A DNA stretch of 64,000 bases from PALSA-600 sp963842335 (GCA_963842335.1 CAWJGF010000015.1:1-64000); one strand, 5' to 3'; numbered from the stretch's first letter, positions 17,727-27,212 are shown. The notes: a model not told the origin generated them from the sequence alone. A program made the numbers and translations.

Positions 17727-18605
17727 ATGAATCTCGACCGCGAAACCGAGAAACGAATCGAGCAGCCGGCCTCGGACGAAGCCGAGCGCGAGACACGCCT
17801 CACCCCGTCGGAGGCGGTCAAGCAGATGCGTATCCGGGTCCCGGTGCGCGGCGACCGGAAGCTCCGGACGGTGATCGACCGCGTGAACCGCGACGATCAG
17901 CTGAAGGGCTGGTGGCACGTCGCGAACGTGAATGCCGTTGCGCGCATGGGGATCAACGACCATTCCTGGGTGCACATCCAGATCGTCGCGAACATCGCAC
18001 TGAAGCTCCTGCGCCAACTTACGAAGCACGGTGTCGAGCCCGCAATGGTCACCGACTACGGGATGACACGCGACGATTCGGAGGTCGTCGTCGCCCTCAC
18101 CGCCCTCACCCACTGCATCGGGATGTCGGTGCACCGCAAGGGCCACGAGGACTTCAGTCTCTTCCTCGCCGAGCCGAAGCTGCGCCAACTCCTCGAGGGC
18201 ATCTACGACGAGCCTGACCTGACGGTCGTCGTCTCGGAGGTGCTGCAGGGGATCATCAGCCATCGCTCCGACGGAGAGCCGCTGACGCTCGAGGCCGGGA
18301 TCCTCCGTGTCGCGGACGCGCTCGACATGGAACAGGGCAGATCACGGATCGCCTTCGAACGCGGCCGGGTCGGGATCCACTCTCTCTCGGCGGCGGCGAT
18401 CGAAGAAGTCGAGATCTCTGACGGGGATGACAAGCCGATTCAGATCTCGATCCGGATGAACAACTCTTCGGGGATCTATCAGGTCGACGGGCTGCTGAAA
18501 GCGAAGCTCCGCGGCTCCGGACTGGAACCCTACGTCGAGGTGATCGCGCACATCGACACCGAGGCCGAGAAGCGCCTCGTGCCGCTCTACAAGCTCGATC
18601 TCTGA
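17727..18605 (+). CDS. HD-domain protein with an altered HD motif
   Basis: 292 residues. An HD-type helical domain is seen at NDHSWVHIQIV (His79), ALTHCIGMSVHR (His129-Cys130), GHEDFS (His140) and ADALDMEQG (Asp of the last motif). HD proteins are metal-dependent phosphohydrolases, but here the paired His-Asp reads His-Cys, which may weaken metal binding. A C-terminal alpha/beta domain (about 215-292) follows, containing ISIRMNNSSGIYQVDGLL. The start is leaderless-looking. It directly precedes tRNA-Gln. Substrate unknown. Confidence 0.8.
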   Translation: MNLDRETEKRIEQPASDEAERETRLTPSEAVKQMRIRVPVRGDRKLRTVIDRVNRDDQLKGWWHVANVNAVARMGINDHSWVHIQIVANIALKLLRQLTKHGVEPAMVTDYGMTRDDSEVVVALTALTHCIGMSVHRKGHEDFSLFLAEPKLRQLLEGIYDEPDLTVVVSEVLQGIISHRSDGEPLTLEAGILRVADALDMEQGRSRIAFERGRVGIHSLSAAAIEEVEISDGDDKPIQISIRMNNSSGIYQVDGLLKAKLRGSGLEPYVEVIAHIDTEAEKRLVPLYKLDL

Positions 18606-18628
18606 GGCCGATTCGCGACGTCCGCCGC

Positions 18629-18634
18629 TACAAT
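18629..18634 (+). promoter_or_regulatory. -10 box of tRNA-Gln
   Basis: TACAAT, 10 nt before the first base of the tRNA. No convincing -35 hexamer at 16-18 bp. Confidence 0.4.
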
Positions 18635-18644
18635 GGCGCTGCCC

Positions 18645-18734
18645 TGCGGGATCGTCTAATGGTAGGACGCCGGACTCTGAATCCGGTAGTCTAGGTTCGA
18701 GTCCGTAGTCTAGGTTCGAGTCCTAGTCCCGCAG
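18645..18734 (+). tRNA. tRNA-Gln (anticodon CTG) with a duplicated T-arm segment
   Basis: The acceptor stem TGCGGGA pairs fully with TCCCGCA at 18727-18733. The anticodon stem-loop CCGGA-CTCTGAA-TCCGG gives anticodon CTG (Gln, codon CAG). The T arm CTAGG-TTCGAGT-CCTAG is intact, but 19 bp that include most of another T arm are inserted between anticodon stem and T arm, so the gene is 90 nt rather than about 71. No CCA is encoded. The product would have a variable region of about 23 nt, unheard of for tRNA-Gln, so the gene may be inactive or mis-assembled. Confidence 0.85.
18686..18723 (+). repeat. Two tandem copies of a 19-bp T-arm segment
   Basis: GTAGTCTAGGTTCGAGTCC occurs at 18686-18704 and again, identical, at 18705-18723. 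Only the second is followed by the bases that close the T stem. Confidence 0.95.
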
Positions 18735-19698
18735 CCTCGTCCCGCAGCCTCGTCAAAACCCTGCTCAGGCGGGGTTTTGTGTTTCCACCAGAGACGACAG
18801 CCGGCTCGTCGGTCGACGCAGGAACGATCTCTGTCTGTTCCTTGTCGACGTTCGCGGTCCAGCTGGCGAGCAGGTCCAAGGACTCTTCCGACCTTGATCC
18901 GGGCTGGGCGGTGTAGACGAACATCGTCAACTCGCTGTCGCTGCGGAGCGTCATTCCCTCGTAGGTCAGTTCGAGATCCCCGACGACCGGGTGGTGGATG
19001 CGCTTGATGCCGGTGTCGTGGTAGCGGACGTCGTGCTTAGCCCAGCGGACGCGGAACTCTTCGCTCTGGGTGGAAAACTCGCCGATCAGGTTCGAGAGAT
19101 CGGTGTCGTGGGGATCCCGACCAGCCTCACTTCGCAGGACGGCGACGCAGTCGTCGGCTGTCTTCGCCCAGTCGATGAAGAACGTCTTCGCGCGTGGATC
19201 GAGGAAGGTGAAACGGGCGGAGTTCGTCGGGCGGCGCGGGTTCACGAACATCTCTGAGTAGAGCGTAGAGCCGAGCCGGTTCACGCCGAGGATGTCCATC
19301 CGCCCATTGCGGACAAACGCCGGGGCGACCGTCAACGCGTCGAACATTCGTTGGACTCCCGGCCTGACGCGTTGAACACCCGGGCGACGCCGCGGTCGAT
19401 GTGTCGTCTGCCGCGCCCGCGCCAGGTCGAAGAGGTGCGCGCGTTCCGGTTCGTCGAGTTGGAGTGCCCTCGCGATCGCATCAAGTACCTGCTCGGAGAC
19501 ACCCGCGGTGTTGCCGCGTTCAAGGCGTGTGTAGTAGTCGGCACTGACCCCGGCGAGGAGAGCAACCTCCTCACGCCGCAGGCCCGGCACGCGGCGCCGG
19601 CTGCCGAAGTGCGGCAGCCCTGCCTCCTCTGGCGTGATCCTGGCGCGCCGTGTCGTCAGAAATTCGCGGATCTCCTTCTTCGCATCCACGAGGGGCAC
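18691..19698 (-). CDS. XRE-family regulator with MmyB-like ligand domain, 3' end fused into antisense tRNA
   Basis: 335 residues from GTG at 19698 (a second GTG lies at 19689). The N-terminal helix-turn-helix shows the family pattern RVPGLRREEVALLAGVS-x-DYYTRLERG, followed by a C-terminal PAS-like domain (about 100-270) ending near LDLLASWTA. Such proteins are DNA-binding repressors that respond to small ligands, and this one probably controls the divergent aldo/keto reductase. The last ~35 residues are antisense to the tRNA terminator and T-arm duplication (tail GLEPRLRTRT), so the natural stop seems lost. That placement next to tRNA suggests insertion. Confidence 0.85.
   Translation of the reverse strand: MPLVDAKKEIREFLTTRRARITPEEAGLPHFGSRRRVPGLRREEVALLAGVSADYYTRLERGNTAGVSEQVLDAIARALQLDEPERAHLFDLARARQTTHRPRRRPGVQRVRPGVQRMFDALTVAPAFVRNGRMDILGVNRLGSTLYSEMFVNPRRPTNSARFTFLDPRAKTFFIDWAKTADDCVAVLRSEAGRDPHDTDLSNLIGEFSTQSEEFRVRWAKHDVRYHDTGIKRIHHPVVGDLELTYEGMTLRSDSELTMFVYTAQPGSRSEESLDLLASWTANVDKEQTEIVPASTDEPAVVSGGNTKPRLSRVLTRLRDEAAGLGLEPRLRTRT
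18727..18752 (+). repeat. Two tandem copies of a 13-bp tRNA 3'-end segment
   Basis: TCCCGCAGCCTCG at 18727-18739 is repeated exactly at 18740-18752, so the 3' acceptor strand of the tRNA is present twice. Confidence 0.95.
18754..18779 (+). terminator. Hairpin terminator after tRNA-Gln
   Basis: CAAAACCC pairs with GGGTTTTG across a 10-nt loop; the T run lies in the 3' arm. The XRE regulator frame on the other strand reads straight through it. Confidence 0.65.
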
Positions 19699-19949
19699 GG
19701 TAGCGCCGCGAAACGTGCCGTGAGGGGGTCTGCCAGTTCCTGGATCAACAGGGTCGGTCAGTGGGCGTGTGCGCATGTCACAGTGGAAAACGAAGGGGTT
19801 GGGGTCGCCGCGGGGCCTCGCCTCTCGAGCACTTCCGTCCCGCCTATCGCAGCCCAGTTCGCGCGGAGGAGGATCTGATGCCCCGCGAGCGCCGCGACGT
19901 TGAATTCGTGCCGCATCAGTGGCACCGGACCTCGAAAGGAACGACTGAG

Positions 19950-20920
<971 letters not shown>

Positions 20921-20948
20921 CCGCGAAGCCAACTAGATTGCGCCAAGC

Positions 20949-21742
20949 TCACGCGCGGACGTGCACGAATCCGATCACCTGCGCGAGCTCGCGTTTGGTG
21001 CGCGCGACCGCGCCATCGCCGTCGAGTTGCCCTTCGATGCCGACGTCGCCCTCGATCGCGTCGAAGAACTGACCCTCGTGATCGTGCTCGTACCCGTCGA
21101 AGAAACCGACCCGATCGACGACGTGGTCGCCGTCGGTATCGAGGAGGGCGAGGTCGCCACACAGCGGCTCGGCGGCAAGTGAGAGGAAGTTGAGACCGCG
21201 GCGCGCGTCATCGAGGAGGTACGCGCGTAGGCGTAGCACCTGCCGGGCTGGAAGGCGACCGAGCCAGCCTGGGCATAACAGAAGGCTGCGAAGACAACGC
21301 TGTAGGGACAAAGGATCCCGTACCAGAGCGTGTACGGCGTGCGCTTCGAGCCGAGACCATCCTCGCGGCGGCCGAGCTGCTCGCGCGCGACCGAGAGGGC
21401 GACGTCCCAGAGCAGCGTCTCCTCGGCACGTCGAAGCCGCCGCGTGCGAGTCGCCTTCCAGGCCTTCGGCAGCTCCTGCTCGCCGGCCAGCAGGGTGTGG
21501 AGCAACCTGTCTGCCTGTTCGCCGATCTGCGAGTCCGGACAGCCGAGCCAGTACCAGGCGCGGCGCGTGGCAGCCGCAGTCTTCTGGTCGAAGACGCCGT
21601 CGTCGCGACCGGGATCGAAGATCCCGAACGAATTGTGACGCAGGAGCAGCTGCAATTCACGCACGGCTTCGCCGCGCATGGGGGGCGAAGTCAGAGTCAA
21701 GAGACGCTCGAGGTCACCGAGCGTCTGAACCTTGCTCGTCAT
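20949..21742 (-). CDS. Peptidoglycan-binding plus CHAP/NlpC-like protein, one frameshift
   Basis: Reading from ATG at 21742 (MTSKVQTLGDLERLL) a peptidoglycan-binding-like helical domain (REL-x-LLLRHN, DGVFDQKTAAATRRA) leads into a cysteine-peptidase-like domain (AREQLGRREDG, TPYTLWYGILCPYS, FAAFCYAQAGSVAFQPGR). Near 21225 the frame breaks, and the next frame continues YLLDDARRGLNFLSL, LALLDTDGDHVVDRVGFFDG and QVIGFVHVRA. The total length (794 nt) is one base short of a whole number of codons, so a single deletion explains it. Where CHAP enzymes carry the active Cys after an aromatic residue this reads Tyr-Ser, so activity is doubtful. It probably acts on the cell wall. Confidence 0.65.
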
Positions 21743-21752
21743 AACCTGGATC

Positions 21753-21758
21753 ACACTA
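21753..21758 (-). promoter_or_regulatory. -10 box of the peptidoglycan-binding protein gene
   Basis: TAGTGT on the minus strand, 10 nt before the ATG at 21742; no ribosome binding site follows. Confidence 0.35.
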
Positions 21759-21806
21759 CTCCGTGCGGGCTCGGCACAGCCTGCGTTTTCTGTCGACGGC
21801 GGGTCG

Positions 21807-22112
21807 TCAGTGCCAGCCGAATGCCAACACTGCGATGGCGGTCCCTGCCGCAATCGCAACGACCACGGCGTTCGCAACGAGGGCCCACCTCAGCGAGGAC
21901 GGCACGCCGGCGCTCGTCTGCCTCGGCGCCGCAGCAGGCTGCCGGCCTGACACCGTCTCGGTGAGAGCCGAGACGATGAACTGGTTCAGGCTCACCCCGG
22001 CGGATTCGGAACGGCTTGCGAGCTCGGCGTGGAGCTCCGAGGGCATGCGCAGTAGCAGCCGCCCGCTATGAGACGACTCACCCCCGCGGAGCGGCTGAGG
22101 CTCTGGTGCCAT
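21807..22112 (-). CDS. Ribbon-helix-helix (HicB/Arc-like) protein with a C-terminal membrane anchor
   Basis: 101 residues from ATG at 22112. Residues about 17-55 (GRLLLRMPSELHAELASRSE, then VSLNQFIVSALTETV) are a ribbon-helix-helix DNA-binding domain of the HicB C-terminal type. A linker leads to one membrane helix (about 74-98) and the protein ends in Trp-His. No HicA toxin is adjacent. It overlaps the end of the sigma factor gene by 35 bp and is in the same transcript, so a membrane-tethered regulator linked to that sigma factor is a fair inference. Confidence 0.75.
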   Translation of the reverse strand: MAPEPQPLRGGESSHSGRLLLRMPSELHAELASRSESAGVSLNQFIVSALTETVSGRQPAAAPRQTSAGVPSSLRWALVANAVVVAIAAGTAIAVLAFGWH

Positions 22113-22752
22113 CCCCACGGTCGAGCGTAGCGCGTACTCCCAGACCGGACAACCTCGATGCCCGCTCGAGGCGGCGGCGCATCTTCGCCAGGGCTCCGTC
22201 GAGCAACCGCGAGACATGGGCCTGCGAGATCCCGAGCGACTCGGCCATCTCGGCTTGAGTGAAGTCCAGGAAGAACCGCATGAGCACGATCTGCCGCTCG
22301 CGCGGACCCAGCGCCCCGATCGCCTCAGCCGCCAAACCCCGGGTCGCGACCCGCTCGTCGAGACGCGCCGATTCGCCGTTCGCCGCATCGACGTCCACGT
22401 CCAGCTCGACGGGCCGCCGCGCCGTGGAGAGCGCGACGAGCGTGGGGCCGGCGAGCGCCTCGCGCGTCCCGACGGCGTGGAGTGCGCGCGGCACCCGAAC
22501 CGCAGAGCTCCTGTCGCGCAGGTGCCGCAGGACCGCACCTTCGACGCAGCGAGAGACGTAAGCCGGCAGTGCGGCCGAGCGCTCGGGATCGCGCCGGTCC
22601 ACCGCCTGCACGAGCGCGAGCGCTGCGACCTGCGCCAGGTCCTCGTGCCGCTCACCCCGTCCGCTGAAGCGCCGGGCGACCGAGTTCACGAGCGGAAGGT
22701 ACTGCTCGATCAACCGTTTCCGTTCTGCTGAAGGAGCGAGCTCGACGGCCAT
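22078..22752 (-). CDS. Sigma-70 family factor, SigB/SigF/WhiG-like
   Basis: 224 residues from ATG at 22752. Region 2 (IEQYLPLVNSVARRF, HEDLAQVAALALVQAVDR) is followed by region 3 and region 4 (LGPRERQIVLMRFFLDFTQAEMAESLGIS) with its helix-turn-helix QAHVSRLL. This layout matches alternative group 3 sigma factors that direct stress, sporulation or surface genes. A TAGCAT box 8 nt upstream suggests leaderless transcription. It is divergent from the secreted-protein run at 22.8-28.8 kb, which may be its regulon. No anti-sigma (RsbW-like) gene is next to it. Confidence 0.88.
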   Translation of the reverse strand: MAVELAPSAERKRLIEQYLPLVNSVARRFSGRGERHEDLAQVAALALVQAVDRRDPERSAALPAYVSRCVEGAVLRHLRDRSSAVRVPRALHAVGTREALAGPTLVALSTARRPVELDVDVDAANGESARLDERVATRGLAAEAIGALGPRERQIVLMRFFLDFTQAEMAESLGISQAHVSRLLDGALAKMRRRLERASRLSGLGVRATLDRGDGTRASAAPRG

Positions 22753-22760
22753 TGGCAGCG

Positions 22761-22766
22761 ATGCTA
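22761..22766 (-). promoter_or_regulatory. -10 box of the sigma factor gene (leaderless)
   Basis: TAGCAT on the minus strand, 8 nt before the ATG at 22752. Confidence 0.45.
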
Positions 22767-22818
22767 TGCGGTTCGCGCGACAAAACGGAAGAGATTGTCC
22801 GATATTTTTCGTATAGCG

Positions 22819-24342
22819 ATGCACCGATGTGGGTACATACATCATCAGATCGGATTGCAGATCGGCTTCCAACATGTCGGACCGACCCTCTGCGGCATCG
22901 TCGCTGCGATCGTCGTCGCGTTTGCGGCGGCGCCTGCGCAGGCAGACGACGGCGTTCCCGCAGTGCCCGACGCAACGTCGATCGCGTCGACCGTGGCCGC
23001 AGCGGTCGACGCGATCGACGTTGCGCCGAGCGTCGACACTCCCGACGGTCACTGTGCCGTCTCCGGCGGCGAGCGGATCCAACCGCAGCCGGCGACAGAT
23101 CCGGCCACGACCACACAGGCTCCAAGCCCAGTAGTACTGCCCACTTCGGCGTCAGTACCACCGGCGATACCGGCCGCCGGCACGTCGGCAACCGTGGCGG
23201 CCGACCCGGCTCCGACCGGGCCTGCCACTCCGCCGGCGCAGGCCACCCCGCCCGCGGCAACACAGACTCCGTCCACTTCTCCGTCCGCTTCTCCGTCGAC
23301 GACGGGCTCAGCCGACGACGAGCACCTGCATCGAGCTCAGTCGGACGTCCCCGCTGCCGCCCATCGCCCCCGCGCCTGATACTGCTAATACTACGACTAG
23401 ATAATTCAAACAGTATTACACCGACAACTCCATCTTCTTCCACGATCCAACCCGACTCGACTCTCTCTGACATTCATCTGGAACTGGACTTGGAACTGCG
23501 ACGCGAACAACACGCCGACGCTTCCTGCCTTGCCTCCCGGTGCTACAACGATCGTCTGGAACTGGCATTGGAGCTGCCCCGATGCGCCGCCCCCGGCGCT
23601 CGACGTTGCCGGTGTCACGGTCTGCACTTCCTGCAACATCGCGATCTCCGTCGATCACAAGCCCCGGCGACGACGGCGACCTCACCCAGTCGATCGCGGC
23701 GCAGGCCACCGCAACCGTGACGGAAGTGGCAGGTACGGTCCAGCAGGCGGCGCAGGTCGTCCCGCCGCCCCCGCCGATTCCGGTGGCGGTGCCGGCGGCC
23801 TCCTCCGATCCGGTCGAGGCCTTCACGAAACGCCCCGACTGTCCTGCAGGCGCAGATCGACGACGGGCCGGCGGCGGCCGCCGGGGGCCGCGAGCCCGAC
23901 GACGCGCCGCTACCGGCGGGCAGGCGCTACTCGCGAGCTGGCACTTCGGCCGAGCGGCTACGGCTACAGCGCCGCAACGCAGCTGGAGCGTGCGCGGGAT
24001 TCAGGCGCTCCGCTCTTCGGTGCTGGTCCAGGACTCAGCTCGTGCTCGTCGAGCTGAGCCGCCCGACGAGCGCCGACCGGGGACACCACTCCGGCGGCGG
24101 GGCCGCGCCGGCGACGACGCGCTCGCTGCCTCCCCGGTCCCCGCGCCGGCCCTGACGCCCCTTTGTCGAACCTCGTCGCGATGTCGCCCTCAGGTCCGCC
24201 GCAGCCGGCGGGATCGGGCGTCGTTGCACTCGCGACTGGTGGCCTTGGCTTGTTCCTTTTGTTCTTCTCCTCGTATCTCGTACCGCTATCCCGGGCGGTC
24301 CGAGTACGAGCGGGTGTCGCTGAGCCTCACCCTCCGGGGTGA
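22819..24342 (+). pseudogene. Secreted Trp-Asn-Trp protein with C-terminal membrane anchor, several frameshifts
   Basis: From ATG 22819 a signal-peptide-like segment (GIVAAIVVAFAAAPAQADD) leads into a Pro/Thr/Ala-rich stretch to 23379. Another frame then gives ILRLDNSNSITPTTPSSST. From 23473 the original frame resumes with FIWNWTWNCDANN, VWNWHWSCPDAPP and VCTSCNIAISV. A third frame carries ITSPGDDGDLTQSIAAQA and a poly-Pro run. From about 24181 a frame reading SGVVALATGGLGLFLLFF ends in basic residues and a stop at 24342, a membrane anchor. The SPGDDG-x-TQ module recurs in the next gene. The function is unknown; it looks like a surface protein. It is either broken or mis-sequenced. Confidence 0.6.
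22971..23025. repeat. 23-bp perfect inverted repeat with 9-nt loop
   Basis: The arm at 22971-22993 (starting CGCAACGTCGATCG) is the exact reverse complement of 23003-23025; loop TGGCCGCAG at 22994-23002. It lies inside the region coding for the mature N-terminus of the secreted protein. Confidence 0.95.
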
Positions 24343-24412
24343 CGACTGCGCCTCGTTCTCCATGAACCCGGCTGCGGTTCTCGCGCAGTCTCAATTCATT
24401 CCGGGAGGAATG

Positions 24413-26433
24413 ATGCGCAAGCTGCTTCCTGCTCGTGCTCGGGGTGGTCGCCTGCTTCCAAGCGACGACCGCCGCGGCCGACCCCGGACCGATTCAGGTC
24501 TCCGGGCAATCGGCGACGACGTCGCAGCAAGCTGCGGCGGCGTCAAGCGCGACGCAGGTCAATCCAAGCAACACCAATATCTCGATTCGTGTTCTGAGCC
24601 CCGGCAATGACGGCAACGTCGCGCAGAGCAACACCGCGGCGTCGTCGGCGGCAGCTGGTAACGCCGCAGGAACGGGGCAGACCGCGAACCAGAACGCAGC
24701 GGGTGCAGGCGGCGTGCAGACGTCGCAGCAGTCCGCTGGCACGGTAGCTCGCTGTCGCGCTGTCGGCAGCCTCGCAGTACAACCCGAGCAACACGAACGT
24801 GCCGATTCGCGTACTGAGCCCGGGGAACGACGGCTCAGTGACGCAGTCGAACTCGACCGGCTCGCAGGCGGTCGCGGGGAACGCCGCAGGAACGCACCAG
24901 GCGGACTCGCAGACGCAGGCCGGACCGAGCTGTGGGTGCAGCGGAACGACCGGCGGGATCCAGACGGCCGATCAGTCGGCCTCGACGGACCAGGCGGCCA
25001 TCGCGGCATCCGATGCCAAGCAAATCGATCCCTCGAACACCAACGTCGCGATTCGCGTACTGAGCCCCGGCAACACCGGCTCCGTCTCGCAGTCGAACAC
25101 GGTCGGTTCCCTGGGAGCGGCGGGCAACATTGCCTCGACGACGCAGAACGGCTCGCAGTCGCAGTCCGGTTCCTCGTGTGGGTGCAGCGAGGCGCCCACC
25201 GTGGCGCAGGGCTACTCGCAGTCGCAGCCGGCCACGTCGTGTGGGTGCAGTGGCACGCCCGGCGTGCAGCAGGCGTCGCAGTCGGCGGGAACGGGACAGG
25301 AAGCGGTTGGACTCTCATCCGCGACCCAGATCCATCCGTCGAACGAAGCGTCGAACGTTCGGGTTCTCAGCCCGGGCAACGACGGCAACGTCTCGCAGTC
25401 GAACAACGCCGGTTCCGCCGCGATCGCCGGTAACGCCGCTCTGACGAGCCAGCAGGCGACGCAGACCGACGGCTCCGGCTCCGGCATCCAGATCGGCCAG
25501 CAGGATGCGTACACCGGGCAGGCTGCTCTCGCGGCATCCGCCGCCAAGCAGGTCGGTGCGTCGAACGACGCTTCGCCGGTTCGCGTTCTCAGCCCCGGCA
25601 ACGGTGGCAACGTCTCGCAGTCGAACAACGCCATCTCAGGTGCCGCAGCGGGCAACCTGGCAGCGACGGCGCAGAACGGTACGCAGAATGTCGCCGGATC
25701 GAAGTGCGGCTGTGGTGGGACTGGAATCCAGGTCCTCGGCCAGAAGTCCGACACGGAGCAGAGCTCGGGTGCCTTCTCGGCAGCGGCTCAGCTGTTCGGC
25801 GGCCGGTCCGAGTGCGGTTGTGGCGGCTCGAGCGGCAATGAGGCATCCCCGGTCCGGGTCTACAGCCCGGGCAACGACGGGAACGTCTCGCAGTCCAACA
25901 ACGCGATCTCCGGAGCGATCTCGGGAAACGCTTCGCTGACGTATCAGAACGGATCGCAGAATGAGGCCGGCGGCGGTCTCAAGATCCAGGCGCTCGGCCA
26001 GGAGGCAACCACGTTGCAGGACTCCGCAGCCGCATCGCTCGCGGCCCAGGTGAATCCGAGCAACGACGCCTCTCCGACGAGCGTCTACAGCCCGGGCAAC
26101 GGCGGCTCCGTGAGGCAGCAGAACAACGCTGCGTCGCTTGCCGACTCCGGGAATGCGGCAGCCACCGGTCAGATCGCCGGCCAGACGATCGGTGCATCGT
26201 CGTGTGGTTGCCAGGGGCTGCCGATTCAGGTGGCAGGCCAGTCGGCGTGGACGGGTCAGGCCGCACAGGCCTTCTCGGCCGCGTTCCAGCTCTATCCGCA
26301 GAACGACTCCTCGCCGACCCGGGTCTTCAGCCTCGGCGGCGGCGGCGCGCTCGGACAGAGCAACTCCGCGCTGTCCCTCGGGAACTCGCGGAACGGTGCC
26401 CTCACGGGCCAGGGGGTGAGCCAGAAGAGCTAG
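24413..26433 (+). CDS. Secreted Gln/Asn/Ala repeat protein with CGC motifs (curlin-like), two frameshifts
   Basis: GGGAGG sits just before two ATGs (24410, 24413). Correcting one extra base near 24428 gives a signal peptide (MRKLL, then LVLGVVACFQATTAAAD). A second frame change is needed near 24750; from 24799 to 26433 the frame is open. The mature protein is eight repeats of about 74-102 residues: IQ-x3-Q-x-A-x-T-x-Q, then PSN, then VRVLSPGNDGNVSQSNNA, then AGNxAxTxQ, and in repeats 2, 3, 5, 6 and 7 a CGC motif. Regular Q/N/A/S spacing recalls curlin amyloid repeats; that likeness is inference. No catalytic motif is visible. A strong terminator follows. Confidence 0.75.
24492..26433 (+). repeat. 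Eight coding repeats of about 80 codons
   Basis: Unit starts (codon Ile/Val-Gln) fall at 24492, 24714, 24958, 25264, 25486, 25726, 25984 and 26224. Core SPGN(D/G/T)G-x-V-x-Q is kept in units 1-7; unit 8 reads SLGGGGALGQ. Spacing is 222-306 nt. Confidence 0.85.
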
Positions 26434-26463
26434 GAACACCCTCAAGCCGACTCACCCGGTTTG

Positions 26464-26513
26464 GGAGAGGAGCCCTCGCTGCTGGGAACCAGCGCGCGGG
26501 CTCCTCTCCTTTG
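26464..26513 (+). terminator. Strong hairpin terminator after the repeat protein
   Basis: GGAGAGGAGCCC (26464-26475) pairs perfectly with GGGCTCCTCTCC (26498-26509), with an inner GCTGG/CCAGC stem, followed by TTTG. Confidence 0.8.
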
Positions 26514-26612
26514 ATCGGCATTCCAGGGTCGCTCGATCGGCATTGCGCAGTCGTGCTGGGCGGAGTACGGTCAGCAATTGCACGGCAGTACCAGGGGATA
26601 ACGAGGGGGCCC

Positions 26613-27212
26613 ATGGGTCTAGGCAGACCAGATCAGGGCACAGAAGGTCGGAGCAGGACAAATTTGCTCCTGCGGCGCTCACTCCCGCTCGCGGCGGTAG
26701 CGGTCCTTGCTGCGCCGTTTTCGGCTGCTGCGACCGGTCCTCAGGCGGCCCCTGACGCGGCACCGCCCGAAGCGACGCCGGCGCTGGTCGCCCCTGCTCC
26801 CGACCCCACCCCGTCGTCGGGGAACCATGTTTCCTCGGCTCGCACCACTCGCCCGTCCCAGGGCACGAGCGTGCCGTCCTCGAGCACACGCTTTTCGAGC
26901 GTGCCGTCGTCGCCGCACCGACACAGCAACACGACCACCCGGGAGTCATCGCCGGTCGTGGCAACCAAGACCCGAACGGCGAATCGCCATCCGCGCCACG
27001 TACTGCCCCACCACCCCCACCCCGTCGTCGTTCGCGACGTGACGCCGTTCGCGGTCGACGTTCCGGCGGGGCTCGGGTCGGTCGCAGGATCGATTCGTGA
27101 CGACTCCGCGCCAATCCTCGCCGCGCTCGCACTCCTTGCTGCCGCGGCGGCGGCCGCCAGCGGCACGGGCCTCGTGCTTGCCTGGAGCAGGCAGCAGGAG
27201 ACGGCGGAATGA
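26613..27212 (+). CDS. Secreted Ser/Thr/Pro-rich protein with C-terminal membrane anchor
   Basis: 199 residues; GAGGGGG lies a few bases before ATG 26613. An N-terminal signal segment (LRRSLPLAAVAVLAAPFSAAA, about 20-40) is followed by about 110 residues rich in Pro, Ser, Thr, His and Arg without a fold I recognise. A C-terminal helix (about 166-190) ends in WSRQQETAE, consistent with a cell-surface protein anchored by its C-terminus. Its stop overlaps the next start (ATGA at 27209-27212), so it is co-translated with the Ig-like protein. Confidence 0.7.
   Translation: MGLGRPDQGTEGRSRTNLLLRRSLPLAAVAVLAAPFSAAATGPQAAPDAAPPEATPALVAPAPDPTPSSGNHVSSARTTRPSQGTSVPSSSTRFSSVPSSPHRHSNTTTRESSPVVATKTRTANRHPRHVLPHHPHPVVVRDVTPFAVDVPAGLGSVAGSIRDDSAPILAALALLAAAAAAASGTGLVLAWSRQQETAE

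Noticed and set aside
24492..26433. CRISPR-like array of direct repeats
   Set aside because: The repeats are coding and 222-306 nt apart with varying length; no short identical repeats with unique spacers.
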